Source of the DNA: Rubrobacteraceae bacterium
GTDB taxonomy: Bacteria; Actinomycetota; Rubrobacteria; Rubrobacterales; Rubrobacteraceae
DNA: 5,540 nucleotides
Assembly: GCA_029240775.1 (NCBI GenBank)
Contig: JARDZQ010000147.1
Coordinates: 1-5,540 of the forward strand
Direction: 5' to 3'
How positions within the stretch are numbered: the stretch's first letter is position 1; each line of letters begins with the position of its first letter. Below the pieces are notes generated by a model. It made no database searches. It saw nothing but the letters and a program-made list of their open reading frames with translations, and was not told the origin of the DNA. The position numbers and the translations under genes are program-made. Shown here piece after piece: positions 5,209-5,540 of the stretch.

Positions 5209-5415
5209 AGTTCCTCGCGATGTGCGCGTCAACCTGGTGCGCCCGCCACCCCGGCGACCGCGACCCAGGTGGGCGCGCGCCGCGAGGCGCCCGTCATCCT
5301 GACGGTGGACGCTGCGGCCATGCACGCGGCCGGCCACGCTTTCTACCAGGCCGCCAACGGCGTCTGGCTGACCGACCACGTGCCGCCCGGCGACCTGTCG
5401 GGCTGGCCCGGCTAG
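5209..5415 (+). pseudogene. kptA: RNA 2'-phosphotransferase (KptA/Tpt1 family), C-terminal remnant
   Basis: KptA/Tpt1 enzymes remove an internal 2'-phosphate from RNA using NAD+. From about 5245 to the TAG at 5413-5415, the frame reads TATQVGARREAPVILTVDA, AAMHAAGHAFYQAANGVWL and TDHVPP. This matches the C-terminal ADP-ribosyltransferase lobe of the family: VG-x-R, PV-x-L-x-V-D-A, G-x-x-FY-x-x-x-NGVWLT-x-x-VP. Just before it, another frame gives RDVRVNL (about 5217-5237), which resembles the preceding R-x-x-VHLS strand, so a frameshift near 5240 is likely. The N-terminal half, with the LRH and R-A-x-x-GHS motifs that supply most catalytic residues, is not seen. Only about 60 of roughly 180 residues remain. 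Its stop shares bases with the stop of the convergent downstream gene. Confidence 0.68.
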
Positions 5416-5540
5416 GGCAGGATCTCGACGTAACCGTCCGTTCCGTGCACGCGGATCCGCTGCCCATCCCGGATCAGCCGGGTGGCATGCTCCACCCCCA
5501 CGACGGCCGGCAAGCCGTACTCCCGTGCGATCACCGCGCC
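5412..5540 (-). CDS. PEP-utilising enzyme (phosphoenolpyruvate synthase-like), C-terminal end
   Basis: The last 42 codons and the TAG stop of a gene that enters from the right edge are visible. It reads GAVIAREYGLPAVVGVEHAT, then RLIRDGQRIRVHGTDGYVEI. This is the end of the PEP-utilising mobile (phosphohistidine) domain, whose signature is GG-x-x-SH-x-A-(I/V)-x-ARE-x-G-x-P-A-V followed by I-x-DG-x-x-(I/V)-x-V-x-G-x-x-G-x-V. The phosphorylated His would lie just outside the window, immediately before the first visible Gly. PEP synthase, rifampin phosphotransferase-like enzymes and pyruvate phosphate dikinase share this domain. A C-terminal position fits the PEP synthase or rifampin phosphotransferase layout, but the two cannot be separated here. 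Confidence 0.82.
   Translation of the reverse strand, partial: GAVIAREYGLPAVVGVEHATRLIRDGQRIRVHGTDGYVEILP

Noticed and set aside
4579..5379. Minus-strand 266-residue frame
   Set aside because: Its composition is a low-quality Arg/Pro/Ser-rich shadow of the AHSA1 and KptA regions on the other strand, with no domain.
1..5540. CRISPR array or phage-defence system
   Set aside because: There are no regularly spaced repeats and no cas, nuclease or toxin-antitoxin pair. The only intact pair is the sigma and SRPBCC genes.

Overview
The window is high-GC DNA with Shine-Dalgarno-led genes. A group 41 ECF sigma factor and a tRNA-His-like fragment also point to a high-GC Gram-positive bacterium. A deep-branching actinobacterium such as Rubrobacter is a plausible guess, but this is inference from style and not a database match. 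Only two genes are complete here. Most of the rest is broken genes, cut-off ends and mobile-element debris, so this looks like an accessory, decaying stretch of chromosome.

Layout. 1-1257 (+) is the C-terminal part of a multi-spanning membrane glycosyltransferase (GT-C type). Facing it at 1254-1734 (-) is a frameshifted membrane-protein pseudogene. 1735-2435 has no recognisable gene but holds two strong hairpins, weaker inverted repeats and one copy of a 17-bp repeat that resembles a transposon end. 2436-3323 (-) is an intact ECF41 (SigJ-like) sigma factor with a fused C-terminal SnoaL-like domain. 3408-3851 (+) is an intact SRPBCC protein, divergent from the sigma gene. 3889-3941 (-) is the 3' half of a tRNA-His-like gene. 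The second copy of the 17-bp repeat lies at 4040-4056. 4050-4460 (-) is a truncated IS21-type transposase (IstA) that keeps only its helix-turn-helix part. 4484-4867 (+) is an AHSA1-type SRPBCC pseudogene with its N-terminus missing and an in-frame amber codon. 4868-5208 has no gene I can name. 5209-5415 (+) is the C-terminal remnant of a KptA/Tpt1 RNA 2'-phosphotransferase. 5412-5540 (-) is the C-terminus of a PEP synthase-like enzyme.

How the intact genes fit together. The 84-bp gap between the sigma and SRPBCC genes holds two ECF41-type promoters, one per strand. Each has a (T/G)GTCACA -35 box, exactly 16 bp of spacer and a CGTCA -10 box. They are arranged with exact mirror symmetry about position 3357, so the predicted start sites lie back to back and each promoter sits in the other's leader. 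The likely circuit is a sigma factor that activates itself and one divergent SRPBCC gene. The usual ECF41 partner is a carboxymuconolactone decarboxylase, oxidoreductase or epimerase. This promoter pair is the most interesting signal in the window. Next come the 17-bp direct repeats bracketing the sigma/SRPBCC module and the tRNA-His 3' fragment, which may record an old integration boundary.
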